Source: an uncultured Agathobacter sp. (lineage in GTDB: Bacteria > Bacillota > Clostridia > Lachnospirales > Lachnospiraceae). Taken from it: a DNA stretch of 64,000 bases. Below, in pieces: positions 17,437-25,735 of this stretch (position 1 is the first letter of the stretch; each line of letters opens with the position of its first letter). Under the pieces are notes generated by a model that made no database searches, was not told the origin of the DNA, and saw only the letters and a program-made list of their open reading frames with translations. Location of the stretch: assembly GCA_934365945.1 (NCBI GenBank), contig CAKRNE010000005.1, forward strand, positions 1 to 64,000, read 5' to 3'. The translations under genes and the position numbers were made by a program.

Positions 17437-17745
17437 ATGGTAAAGAAGATTAATGGCAGTGAATTTGAACAGGTTAAAAATAATAAGGCTATCATTGTTG
17501 ATTTTTCGGCAGAGTGGTGTGGCCCATGCAAGATGCTTGCGCCGGTGATGGAGCAGCTTTCTGATGAAATCACAGATGTGGAGTTTTACAATATTGATGT
17601 GGACGAGAATCCTGATCTGGCAAGAGAGTATCGTATAATGAATATTCCGGCAGTTATTGCAATCAAGGGCGGTCAGGTTGCAGGCCAGCAGATAGGCCTT
17701 GTGTCTAAGGACGATATGAAGGGCTTTATAGAGGGAGTATTCTAA
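17437..17745 (+). CDS. trxA: Thioredoxin
   Basis: The 102-residue thioredoxin has active site WCGPC at about residues 28-32 and the cis-Pro loop IPAV. The frame extends to 17344, but AGGAG at 17426-17430 and the standard length set the ATG at 17437. It is a protein disulfide reductase of the cytosol. A terminator hairpin shared with the convergent DUF2798 gene ends its transcript. Confidence 0.93.
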   Translation: MVKKINGSEFEQVKNNKAIIVDFSAEWCGPCKMLAPVMEQLSDEITDVEFYNIDVDENPDLAREYRIMNIPAVIAIKGGQVAGQQIGLVSKDDMKGFIEGVF

Positions 17746-17836
17746 AAAGGTGCTTCCTAAGTAGTGAGAAGACACCGGCAATGAGCTTTTTGGTGAATAT
17801 GCATGGTGTGATTCTTAACAGTTATTATGAACAGTG

Positions 17837-17866
17837 AAAACCGGGCAGGCTATAGTGCCCGGTTTT
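17837..17866. terminator. Bidirectional terminator between trxA and DUF2798
   Basis: AAAACCGGGCA (17837-17847) pairs with TGCCCGGTTTT (17856-17866). The A/T flanks suit both directions. Confidence 0.85.
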
Positions 17867-17876
17867 ACATTTTAAA

Positions 17877-18341
17877 TTAGTTCTCTCGGAAAATTTTTCC
17901 AAAGATGAATCTAACAAGTGGTCCGGCAACAAAGAGCTGCCAGAAGAAGGCCATCGGAAAGTTTCTTACGACGAGCTCACAGAATGTCGCAAATATCTGT
18001 GAATTAAAACCACCATTGAAAAGGATGGTAGCGATAAAGCTCATCATAGGACACATAAACCAGATTGAGAAGACGGAAATTGCAAGGATTATAGCAATAG
18101 GTCTGTCCTTTCCCGGTGTGACGATTTTGAAGGCACATTTTTTGGCAAGTGGTCCGGCAATGAACGTATCAAGGATAAAACCGGCAACAATCATGATAGG
18201 AAATTCGCCTAATGCGGCCTTAAAAACAAAGTTCTTCATACCGCCTGTTTCAAGGGCAATATTGTAGCATATCATGGCATAAACCATGACAAGCACCATC
18301 ATGATGGTAAAAACGGTTTCCTGTAATCTGTTCTTTGGCAT
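17877..18341 (-). CDS. DUF2798 family membrane protein
   Basis: The 154-residue protein has four membrane helices arranged as two similar halves. Each half contains a phenylalanine/proline-rich helix followed by AGPLAKK or AGPLVRF, the typical DUF2798 repeat. AGGAGG lies upstream of the ATG at 18341. It is a monocistronic gene convergent with trxA. The function of the family is not known. Confidence 0.85.
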   Translation of the reverse strand: MPKNRLQETVFTIMMVLVMVYAMICYNIALETGGMKNFVFKAALGEFPIMIVAGFILDTFIAGPLAKKCAFKIVTPGKDRPIAIILAISVFSIWFMCPMMSFIATILFNGGFNSQIFATFCELVVRNFPMAFFWQLFVAGPLVRFIFGKIFREN

Positions 18342-18471
18342 TTTTCTTAAATCCTCCTGTTATGTAAAATAAATATAGCTGTAACGAGTAGTTACAATAG
18401 GCTCTTGATAGCTGCGATAATTGAAAAAGGCTTGAAGTGTATACAAGGCTTCATGCACGTAAAAGCGCAAA

Positions 18472-18508
18472 AAAATAGACAGAGGGAAACTTTCGTCTCG
18501 CTCTGTCT
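18472..18508 (-). terminator. Minus-strand terminator-like hairpin in a divergent region
   Basis: AGACAGAG (18477-18484) pairs with CTCTGTCT (18501-18508). On the minus strand the hairpin is followed by seven T residues. No annotated minus-strand gene ends here. Confidence 0.45.
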
Positions 18509-18587
18509 AAGCTGCAACTACCATTAATTGTCGATAGTTTATCATATATAGAATATAAAAATCAATAGGAAGTTGGTACTAAATAAT

Positions 18588-19145
18588 ATGACAATAAAAG
18601 ATATCGAATTTAAATTGAAAGATGGCAGAACTGCCATTTTGCGAAGTGCAAATGAAAAGGATGCCAAAGCTTTTATAGAGTACATGAAAAAGTCAACCGG
18701 TGAAACGGATTTCTTACTTAGGACACCGGAAGAATGTGAGACACAGACCATCGAGCAGGAGATTGATTTCATCAATAACTGCAATTCGTCAGATGCACAG
18801 GCAATGATAGTTTGTGAAGCAGGTGGAAAACTTGCCGGAAATTGCATGGTCTGGTGGAATAACCGTGTGAAAACCGGACACAGGGCAAGTGTGGCAATCG
18901 GCTTGCTGAGCGAATTCTGGAATCAGGGAATTGGAACAAGAATGTTTCAAGAAATGATAAAAATAGCAGAAAACAATCCGAAGATATTGCAGATGGAATT
19001 GGATTTTATCGAGGGCAACAGCAGAGCTAGAGCACTTTATGAAAAAATGGGATTTAGGATTACAGGTATAAATTTTAATGCTATAAGGCAGAAGGACGGA
19101 ACTTTGTGCAATGAGTATTCAATGATAAGGGAAATTAATAGATAA
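18588..19145 (+). CDS. GNAT family N-acetyltransferase
   Basis: The 185-residue acetyl-CoA-dependent transferase of the RimJ/RimL-like type. The CoA-binding loop is LLSEFWNQGIGTRMFQEM (about residue 108-125), followed by ARALYEKMGF, the classic end of the fold. The ATG at 18588 gives the family start; a TTG at 18573 sits closer to the AGGAAG and is the alternative. The acceptor is unknown. Single gene. Confidence 0.85.
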   Translation: MTIKDIEFKLKDGRTAILRSANEKDAKAFIEYMKKSTGETDFLLRTPEECETQTIEQEIDFINNCNSSDAQAMIVCEAGGKLAGNCMVWWNNRVKTGHRASVAIGLLSEFWNQGIGTRMFQEMIKIAENNPKILQMELDFIEGNSRARALYEKMGFRITGINFNAIRQKDGTLCNEYSMIREINR

Positions 19146-19221
19146 GCAAGCAATTTATAAAAAACAAAGTGGGGTATGCGTGCCAAATATGTATTTTAGC
19201 GAGTACCAGAGAGTTTATCCC

Positions 19222-19249
19222 TTGTAAACCTTTACTATTATGTTATACT
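19222..19249 (+). promoter_or_regulatory. Promoter of the sufC-sufB operon
   Basis: TTGTAA (19222-19227), a 16-bp spacer and TATACT (19244-19249). Confidence 0.65.
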
Positions 19250-19357
19250 GTAATCGTTGTCGGGCATACTGATGTATGAACGGTAAACGGAAAAAGTAAT
19301 TAGAACAGCAGGAGAAGGATTTTATGCTGTATCATAAATAAAAATGAGGTGAAAATC

Positions 19358-20092
19358 GTGCTTAAAGCAGAAAATTTAACTTTAAACGTAGATGATGAGG
19401 GCGGAAAGAAATGCCTTCTGAACAATATATCATTTCAGGTAGAGGACGGAGAAATGCTTGTCATCACCGGACCAAACGGAGGTGGAAAATCTACTCTGGC
19501 AAAGACCTTGATAGGTATCCAGACACCGGACAGCGGAAAGATCATACTTGACGGACAGGATATCACAGAGCTCGACATCAATCACAGGGCAAATGCGGGA
19601 ATAGGCTTTGCATTCCAGCAGCCACCGAGATTTAAGGGAATGACAGTCATGAAGCTGCTTAAGCTTGCCGCAAAGGATGAGCTTTCAGACAAGGAGTGCT
19701 GCGACCTTCTCACCGCGGTAGGACTCTGTGCAAAGGATTACATTTACCGCCAGATTGACGGCACACTCTCAGGTGGAGAGATGAAGCGAATTGAGATTGC
19801 ATCAGTGCTTGCCAAGGAGCATTCGCTTTGCATATTTGATGAGCCGGAGGCAGGAATCGATCTGTGGAGCTTTTCAATGCTCATACAGAAATTCGAGGAA
19901 ATCCATACTGAGAAAAAGCAGAGCCTCATAGTGATTTCACATCAGGAGAAAATTATCAATATGGCAGACCGCATCATGATAATTGATGGCGGAGAAATCA
20001 AGAAAATCGGTACAAAGGACGAGGTGCTGCCTTATCTCAATGGTGTACAGAAATGTCACAAATGTGTAGAGAGACTGGAGGGAAGAGCATAA
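19358..20092 (+). CDS. sufC: Fe-S cluster assembly ATPase SufC
   Basis: The 244-residue ABC-type ATPase drives Fe-S cluster assembly with SufB/D. Walker A GPNGGGKST, the SufC-typical LSGGEMKRIEIAS and Walker B CIFDEPEAGID are present. The C-terminus is cysteine/histidine-containing (CHKCVE). The GTG at 19358 is chosen because GAGGTG lies 7 bases before it; GTG 19349 would overlap that site. The SufB-like gene begins one base after its stop. No sufD, sufS or sufU gene follows, so this is a two-gene system. Confidence 0.92.
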   Translation: MLKAENLTLNVDDEGGKKCLLNNISFQVEDGEMLVITGPNGGGKSTLAKTLIGIQTPDSGKIILDGQDITELDINHRANAGIGFAFQQPPRFKGMTVMKLLKLAAKDELSDKECCDLLTAVGLCAKDYIYRQIDGTLSGGEMKRIEIASVLAKEHSLCIFDEPEAGIDLWSFSMLIQKFEEIHTEKKQSLIVISHQEKIINMADRIMIIDGGEIKKIGTKDEVLPYLNGVQKCHKCVERLEGRA

Positions 20093-20093
20093 T

Positions 20094-21020
20094 ATGGTAA
20101 AGCTTGACAACGTAACAGAGGGCGTATTGGACGTCATAAATGATAATAAATTCAGTCAGACCGGTGCCTTTAACCTGCGTGAAAACGGAACATCAATCTG
20201 CCACGGAGACAGCGAGCACATCAAGATAAAGAAAAAGACGGACAAGCCGGGCATTGATATTTATATTGATGGAAAAACGGACGGAGAGGCTGTCTATATC
20301 CCGGTAGTGCTCAGCAAATCAGGCATGACAGACCTTGTATACAACGATTTCTATGTGGAGGATGGCGCAGATGTAAGGATTGTGGCAGGCTGCGGAATCC
20401 ACAACAGTGGCTGCAACGAAAGCAGACACGACGGTATCCACACCTTCCATGTAGGTAAAAATGCGAATGTCCGTTATGAGGAAAAGCACTATGGCGAGGG
20501 AAACGGAACAGGTGCGAGAGTGCTCAACCCTGTAACAAATATATTTGTGGGTGAGAATTCTGTTTTCACACTTGATACAGCACAGATAAAGGGTGTTGAT
20601 TCAACAGTCCGTGAGACCAATGTGGAGCTTGGAAAGGACGCAAAGCTCTATGTCACAGAGCGTCTCATGACAGATGGAGAGCAGAAGGCGGAGTCGAACA
20701 TCGAGGTGCAGTTAAACGGAGAGGACAGCTCTGCGCAGATTGTTTCCAGATCAGTAGGAAAAGGAAACTCAGTCCAGACCTTCCATCCAAACGCCATCGG
20801 CAACAGCAAATGCCAGGCTCATATCCAGTGTGATTCTATCATCATGGATCATGCAGAGGTCGGTTCAATCCCTGAAATCAGGGCAAAAAATATCGATGCA
20901 GCTATCATCCATGAGGCTGCAATCGGCAGGATAAACGACGAGCAGCTTCTCAAGCTTCGCACACTCGGGCTTACAGAGGAAGAGGCAGAGGAAGTAATCA
21001 TACAGAATTTCTTAAACTAA
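20094..21020 (+). CDS. SufB/SufD-like scaffold protein, minimal SUF type
   Basis: The 308-residue protein of the SufBD beta-helix fold is much shorter than classical SufB (about 470). Recognisable parts are the glycine-rich central strands (YGEGNGTGARVLNPVTNIFV) and the C-terminal segment IIMDHAEVGSIPEIRAKNID with IHEAAIGRINDEQLLKLRTLG, which is typical of SufB/SufD. Together with SufC alone it matches the SUF-like minimal system described in anaerobes, where no dedicated desulfurase is linked. It probably builds Fe-S clusters in the cytosol. The gene is followed by a strong terminator, so the operon ends here. Confidence 0.88.
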   Translation: MVKLDNVTEGVLDVINDNKFSQTGAFNLRENGTSICHGDSEHIKIKKKTDKPGIDIYIDGKTDGEAVYIPVVLSKSGMTDLVYNDFYVEDGADVRIVAGCGIHNSGCNESRHDGIHTFHVGKNANVRYEEKHYGEGNGTGARVLNPVTNIFVGENSVFTLDTAQIKGVDSTVRETNVELGKDAKLYVTERLMTDGEQKAESNIEVQLNGEDSSAQIVSRSVGKGNSVQTFHPNAIGNSKCQAHIQCDSIIMDHAEVGSIPEIRAKNIDAAIIHEAAIGRINDEQLLKLRTLGLTEEEAEEVIIQNFLN

Positions 21021-21035
21021 ATCAGGTGTAAATAG

Positions 21036-21096
21036 AACCCCCGGAGCGTTATATTGATATGCTATCAAAGCCTACAATACGCTCCGGGGGTTATTT
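21036..21096 (+). terminator. Terminator of the suf operon
   Basis: AACCCCCGGAGCG (21036-21048) pairs with CGCTCCGGGGGTT (21080-21092), followed by ATTTTATTT. Confidence 0.88.
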
Positions 21097-21180
21097 TATT
21101 TACTGTTCACGCCTAACAGTGTGACCAGTAACTAAATGGTTTATATGACACGAATTATCATTAACTGTAATATTGACATA

Positions 21181-21268
21181 AACAGTAAACAACAGTAAAA
21201 TGAAATCAAAACAGTAAACAACAGTAAAAGACAGTAAAACAAATTCAGAACAGTAAACAACAGTAAAA
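21181..21268 (+). repeat. Array of ACAGTAAA direct repeats upstream of the ATPase gene
   Basis: A 20-bp unit, AACAGTAAACAACAGTAAAA, occurs at 21181-21200, 21210-21229 and 21249-21268, with one further half unit at 21231-21239. All seven ACAGTAAA motifs point the same way. The last copy ends a few bases before the ribosome-binding site at 21271. It looks like a protein-binding array. Confidence 0.85.
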
Positions 21269-21281
21269 ATGGGAGGCTGAT

Positions 21282-22313
21282 ATGCAAAATCCATTCACGC
21301 TTACATTCGGAAGAAGTCCACTGGAGTCGGTAGACCGTCCGGTACAGATTAATGAGATAATAGAGAATTTTACAGCGGATACAATAAATCAGCAGATGTT
21401 CATAATTACCGGTGTGCGAGGTTCGGGAAAAACAGTAATGATGACAGAAATTTCGCATAAGCTAAGACAAAATGATGACTGGGTGGTTATAGAACTCAAT
21501 CCGGCAATGGACCTGTTGTCTGCAATGCTTTCAAAATTAAATAGTGATAATATATGTGCGGGACTTATAAAATCGGCAAAGCTCGATCTATCATTTTTCG
21601 GTTTTGGAGTATCTATAGAGGGGACACAGCCGATTACAGATGCAGAGACAGCTATTATAAAGATTTTGGAAAGACTAAAAAAGAGTGGTAAGAGACTGCT
21701 TATTACGATAGATGAGATGACAAATAGTGAGTACATGAAGGTTTTTGCAGGAGCCTTTCAGATATTTGTAAGACAGGAACTGCCTGTATTTTTATTGGGA
21801 ACAGGATTGTATGAAAATATAGAGAAGCTTCAGAATGAGAAGAGCCTTACATTTTTGTACAGAGCACCTAAAATCCAGCTCAAACCATTAAATAACGCAG
21901 CAATAACCAATAAGTATAAGACTATTTTTAACATATCTCCGGAGAAAGCAGCACAGATGGCGGGACTGACCAAAGGCTATCCTTTTGCATTTCAGGTTTT
22001 AGGATATCTGACGTGGAACAATGGTGGCGACTACAATGGCATTTTGGGCGAGTACGAACAGTATCTGAGTGAATTTGTATATGACAAAATCTGGTCGGAG
22101 CTTTCACAGAAGGATCGCATGGTCGCAAAGGGAATTGCTGATATAAAAAGCGGAAAAATAAAAGAAATCAGGGATGCAATTGGGATGGAGACAAACGAAT
22201 TCAATCCGTATCGTAAGCGCCTTATAAGAAAGGGAATTGTATCGGGAGAGATACGGGGATATGTGTATTTTACGCTGCCGCTTTTTGAGGAATATGTGAT
22301 TGAAAATTATTAA
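21282..22313 (+). CDS. AAA+ (STAND-type) ATPase with C-terminal winged helix
   Basis: The 343-residue ATPase has Walker A GVRGSGKT (about residues 44-51), Walker B LLITIDEMT and sensor motif FLLGTG, then a helical lid and a winged-helix region (about 270-340). It resembles the archaeal/bacterial ATPase family often described as a DEXX-box or KAP-like orphan in Firmicutes. GGGAGG before the ATG at 21282 overlaps the edge of the ACAGTAAA array, so the protein may control its own expression through these repeats. Its target is unknown. No restriction or toxin domain is visible. Confidence 0.8.
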   Translation: MQNPFTLTFGRSPLESVDRPVQINEIIENFTADTINQQMFIITGVRGSGKTVMMTEISHKLRQNDDWVVIELNPAMDLLSAMLSKLNSDNICAGLIKSAKLDLSFFGFGVSIEGTQPITDAETAIIKILERLKKSGKRLLITIDEMTNSEYMKVFAGAFQIFVRQELPVFLLGTGLYENIEKLQNEKSLTFLYRAPKIQLKPLNNAAITNKYKTIFNISPEKAAQMAGLTKGYPFAFQVLGYLTWNNGGDYNGILGEYEQYLSEFVYDKIWSELSQKDRMVAKGIADIKSGKIKEIRDAIGMETNEFNPYRKRLIRKGIVSGEIRGYVYFTLPLFEEYVIENY

Positions 22314-22352
22314 AATAAGCAAAGGTTCAGCAGATTAAAATAAGGAGTCAAA

Positions 22353-23348
22353 ATGAAAGCGTATTATCATCTACCGGGATTGTTTGAATTTTATGAATTA
22401 TACAAAGAATTTCTCCCACTGTACCGCAAGCATCGTGAATATTTTTATGACTGGTGCGAAATAGGCTCAATATACGGAGCACCGGCAGACTGCGTATGGG
22501 GCGGAGGCCGCGTCGGTTTTGGTGAGCACGATTCGAAGGAAGTGCTTAAGCTGATGCAGGAATATGGGATATCCGCGAGACTCACCTTTAGCAATTCATT
22601 GCTTACTAGGGAGCATTTTTCTGACAAAAAATGTAACGAGCTGTGCAGGATATTTGATATAGGCAGAGATAATGAGCGAAGCAGGGGCTTTGGAAACGAT
22701 AAGGATATAGAATGTTGCATAGACAGCGATAATGATATAAGCGGGATAAACAAGCGCATAAAAGTAAAAGAATATAGAAACGGCATAATCATCTACTCGG
22801 ATCTTCTGCTTGATTATATAAAAGAAAACTATCCCGGCTTTTATTTTGTATCCTCAACCACAAAGGTTCTGACGGATTTTGGTGAATTTGAAAATGAGCT
22901 AAACAGAGAGGATTTCTGCTATGTGGTGCCGGATTTCAGGCTGAACAAATCATTTGATAAATTGAGAGCATTATCACAACATCAAAAGGATAAAGTAGAA
23001 TTTTTGTGTAATGAGTGCTGCTGGTTTGGCTGCACGGACAGGAAGAAATGCTACGAGACGGTTAGCCGCAAAAATCTGGGTGAGGATTGCACGGAGCACT
23101 ATTGCACTGCACCGGATGCGGGGCAGGGATATCTATTTTCGAAGGCGATGGAAAATCCGGGCTTTATCGGAGTAGACGATATAAAGAATACTTATCTGCC
23201 GATGGGCTTTAGCAATTTTAAAATAGAGGGAAGAGGCCTAGGAAGTGCCATGGTACTTGAATTTCTGCTTTATTATATGACGAAGCCACAGTATCAGATA
23301 CATGTAAGGGAGCACATTTATCTAGATAATATGCTGGATTTATTCTGA
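22353..23348 (+). CDS. U32-peptidase-like TIM-barrel protein with cysteine cluster
   Basis: The 331-residue protein is not firmly assigned. The C-terminal GFSNFKIEGRG closely resembles the conserved LKIEGR motif of U32 proteins. The cluster CNECCWFGCTDRKKC (about residues 229-243) plus a later Cys could hold an Fe-S cluster, as in UbiU/UbiV, TrhP and RlhA of the same superfamily. The N-terminal half has TIM-barrel-like strand pairs. The middle (about 110-135) is poorly conserved-looking, with a run of charged residues. It follows the ATPase gene by 39 bases and may be co-transcribed with it. Confidence 0.55.
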   Translation: MKAYYHLPGLFEFYELYKEFLPLYRKHREYFYDWCEIGSIYGAPADCVWGGGRVGFGEHDSKEVLKLMQEYGISARLTFSNSLLTREHFSDKKCNELCRIFDIGRDNERSRGFGNDKDIECCIDSDNDISGINKRIKVKEYRNGIIIYSDLLLDYIKENYPGFYFVSSTTKVLTDFGEFENELNREDFCYVVPDFRLNKSFDKLRALSQHQKDKVEFLCNECCWFGCTDRKKCYETVSRKNLGEDCTEHYCTAPDAGQGYLFSKAMENPGFIGVDDIKNTYLPMGFSNFKIEGRGLGSAMVLEFLLYYMTKPQYQIHVREHIYLDNMLDLF

Positions 23349-23425
23349 AATGCAATCAGATATAACATAGAATTGATTTATTGTAGATCAACATATAAAG
23401 CACAACAGGAAGGATGATTCTCAAA

Positions 23426-23896
23426 ATGAATATTAGAAGAGCACAGGAAAAAGACATACCAAGACTTATTGAATTATTAGAGCAGGTGCTTCAGATCCAT
23501 GCCGATATCAGACCGGATATTTTTATTCCAGGAACGACAAAATATACAAATGAAGAGCTTGTAAAAATGATAAAGGACGATACAAAGCCAATCTATGTTG
23601 CGGCAGGTGATGATGATATCTGCATGGGATACGCATTCTGTCAGATAAGACAGCAGCCGTTTTCCAACAACATGGTGCCGTTTACATCACTTTTCATAGA
23701 TGATCTGTGTGTAGATGCAAAGACCAGAGGAGCGCATATCGGAGAGCAGCTTTTTGAGCATGTAAAGAATGAGGCAAAGCGTCTCGGCTGCTACGAGGTC
23801 ACCCTCAATGTATGGAGTGGAAATACATCTGCTGAGAAATTTTATGAGAAGATGGGGCTTAAGACAAAGGAACGCCAGATGGAGTATATTTTATAG
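23426..23896 (+). CDS. GNAT family N-acetyltransferase
   Basis: The 156-residue acetyltransferase has an acetyl-CoA motif of about VDAKTRGAHIGEQLFEHV (residues 95-112) and closing NTSAEKFYEKMGL. The ATG at 23426 gives the standard MNIRRAQEKD start; an upstream in-frame ATG at 23414 abuts the AGGAAGG and is less likely. It is 15 bases from the response regulator gene and may share its transcript. The acceptor is unknown. Confidence 0.85.
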   Translation: MNIRRAQEKDIPRLIELLEQVLQIHADIRPDIFIPGTTKYTNEELVKMIKDDTKPIYVAAGDDDICMGYAFCQIRQQPFSNNMVPFTSLFIDDLCVDAKTRGAHIGEQLFEHVKNEAKRLGCYEVTLNVWSGNTSAEKFYEKMGLKTKERQMEYIL

Positions 23897-23911
23897 GAGA
23901 AAGGCGGAACA

Positions 23912-24574
23912 ATGCCAGACATTATCATAGTAGAGGATAACAAAGAAATAGGCACGTTGCTGTGTGATTTCTTAAGAAGAGAAAACTACACAGTAAGCCT
24001 TGCAGATACAGGGGAAAAGGCGTTATCGATATTTGAGCAGTACGGAGCAAAGCTTTTGGTGCTTGATATCGGTCTGCCCGGACTTGATGGTTTTTCGGTC
24101 TGTTCGAGGATACGAGAGACCTCTAACACACACATACTTATCGCAAGTGCCAAAACCGATAAGGAAAGCACGCTTAAAGGCTTGCAGATAGGAGCGGATG
24201 ATTACATCAGCAAACCGTTTGATGTGGATATACTGATTGCAAAGATAAACGGTATATTCAAACGCAAATATGCCCGCGAGGAGATCATATGCAATAACCT
24301 CAAATTAAATACGGTAACGCAGACACTGACCGTTGAAGGGAAAGCGGTAAGCGTCACGGAAAAGGAATTTCAGTTACTGAGGCTTCTGGTGGAGAATAAG
24401 GGCATTACCCTTAAAAAAGATTATCTGTTTAACAGTGTATGGGGAAGCGACAGCGAATCCGAGCCGCAGACTCTGACAGTACACATAAAGTGGCTGCGCG
24501 AGAAAACGGAAAAAGATCCAAAGAAACAGGAGCACATCATAACAGTGTGGGGAACAGGATACAGATATGAATAA
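23912..24574 (+). CDS. OmpR/PhoB-family response regulator
   Basis: The 220-residue regulator has a receiver domain (about 1-118; acidic pair ED at 9-10, phosphoacceptor Asp in LLVLDIGLPG, Lys in ISKPF) and a winged-helix output domain (about 128-220) ending VWGTGYRYE. It overlaps the kinase gene by 8 bp. With the kinase, the FtsX permease and the ATPase that follow it forms a peptide-sensing and detoxification module. Confidence 0.93.
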   Translation: MPDIIIVEDNKEIGTLLCDFLRRENYTVSLADTGEKALSIFEQYGAKLLVLDIGLPGLDGFSVCSRIRETSNTHILIASAKTDKESTLKGLQIGADDYISKPFDVDILIAKINGIFKRKYAREEIICNNLKLNTVTQTLTVEGKAVSVTEKEFQLLRLLVENKGITLKKDYLFNSVWGSDSESEPQTLTVHIKWLREKTEKDPKKQEHIITVWGTGYRYE

Positions 24575-25655
24575 ATACAGAAAATTTGCCGGGATATTCC
24601 TTGGTATAGAGCTGATACTGATCGCAATATCAAATGTGCTCTTTTTTATCATGGCACATATCAATGAGCCGGAAATAAGTAGAACTCAGGAAACAACAGG
24701 CACAATATACAAGGTAATCTATACACAGACAGACCACAAAACATTAATCCTTATGAATGTTGGCATGGGAATCATGTTTTTGCTGTCTGTTTTTTTAGTG
24801 ATGTACATAGGAAAAAAGATATTAAAGCCTTTCCATAGGATGATGTCGCTTACGGAGGAACTGGCAAAGGGAAATCTATCTGTCCCTATCAAGGCAGAAA
24901 AGAGTAAATTCTTTGGCAGATTTTTGTGGGGAATGGATATGCTGCGCGATAATCTTGAGAGCAGCAGGGAAAAGGAGCTGGAGCTTCAAAAAGAGAAAAA
25001 GACGATTATACTTTCACTGGCACATGACCTTAAAACTCCGCTTTCAGCTATAAGGCTGTACAACAAAGCATTATCTGAAAATCTCTATGATACACCGGAA
25101 AAAAGAGCACAGGTATATGCAGGAATTGACAAAAACGTAACAGAGATGGAGGGATATGTAACCGAGATTATGGCTGCATCGAGGGAGGAATTTTTAAACC
25201 TTACGGTAGAAATGGGTGAGGTCTATCTGTCATCTGTGATGGAATATATAAATGCGTATTATACGGACAAACTTTCAAATCTGCATACTGCATTTGAGGT
25301 GGAAAGCTACTTGGACTGTCTGCTGTGTGGAGACAGCAACAGGTTAATCGAGGTGTTGCAGAATATTATGGAAAATGCCTTAAAATACGGTGACGGAAAA
25401 TATATCACGATTTCATTTTCCACGGAGGAGGACTGCTGTCTTATCACGGTAAAAAATAGCGGCTGCACATTAAAGGAAGATGAACTTCCTCATCTTTTTG
25501 ACTCATTTTACCGCGGAAGCAACGTGGGAAATGCGAAAGGCTCAGGGCTTGGACTTTACATATGCAGACAGCTTATGCACATGATGGACGGAGAGATATT
25601 TGCAGAAATAAAGGAGAATGAATTTCTTGCCACAGTAGTAATCCATAAAGTATAA
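24567..25655 (+). CDS. Sensor histidine kinase
   Basis: The 362-residue kinase has two membrane helices (about 8-32 and 66-86) separated by a short outer loop, then a HAMP-like segment, a HisKA domain with LSLAHDLKTPLSAI (phosphoacceptor His near residue 153) and an ATPase domain with N-box NIMENALKYG and G-boxes GSGLGLYI. The outer loop is too small for a large ligand pocket, so it probably reads the state of the membrane or its transporter. It partners the preceding regulator. Confidence 0.92.
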   Translation: MNKYRKFAGIFLGIELILIAISNVLFFIMAHINEPEISRTQETTGTIYKVIYTQTDHKTLILMNVGMGIMFLLSVFLVMYIGKKILKPFHRMMSLTEELAKGNLSVPIKAEKSKFFGRFLWGMDMLRDNLESSREKELELQKEKKTIILSLAHDLKTPLSAIRLYNKALSENLYDTPEKRAQVYAGIDKNVTEMEGYVTEIMAASREEFLNLTVEMGEVYLSSVMEYINAYYTDKLSNLHTAFEVESYLDCLLCGDSNRLIEVLQNIMENALKYGDGKYITISFSTEEDCCLITVKNSGCTLKEDELPHLFDSFYRGSNVGNAKGSGLGLYICRQLMHMMDGEIFAEIKENEFLATVVIHKV

Positions 25656-25687
25656 AATGCATTTAAGGATTATTTAATAATTTCCCA

Positions 25688-25722
25688 TGTAATATGAATA
25701 CAACGTAACAATACATATTACA
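25688..25722. promoter_or_regulatory. Inverted repeat just upstream of the permease ribosome-binding site
   Basis: TGTAATATG (25688-25696) and CATATTACA (25714-25722) are perfect inverted repeats separated by 17 bases, ending next to GAGGAG. This could be an operator for the adjacent response regulator or an RNA hairpin that affects translation. Confidence 0.5.
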
Positions 25723-25735
25723 GAGAGGAGAAAAT

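Noticed and set aside
21181..21268. CRISPR array
   Set aside because: Units are only 20 bp with spacers of 9 and 19 bases, no cas genes are near, and the spacers are too short.
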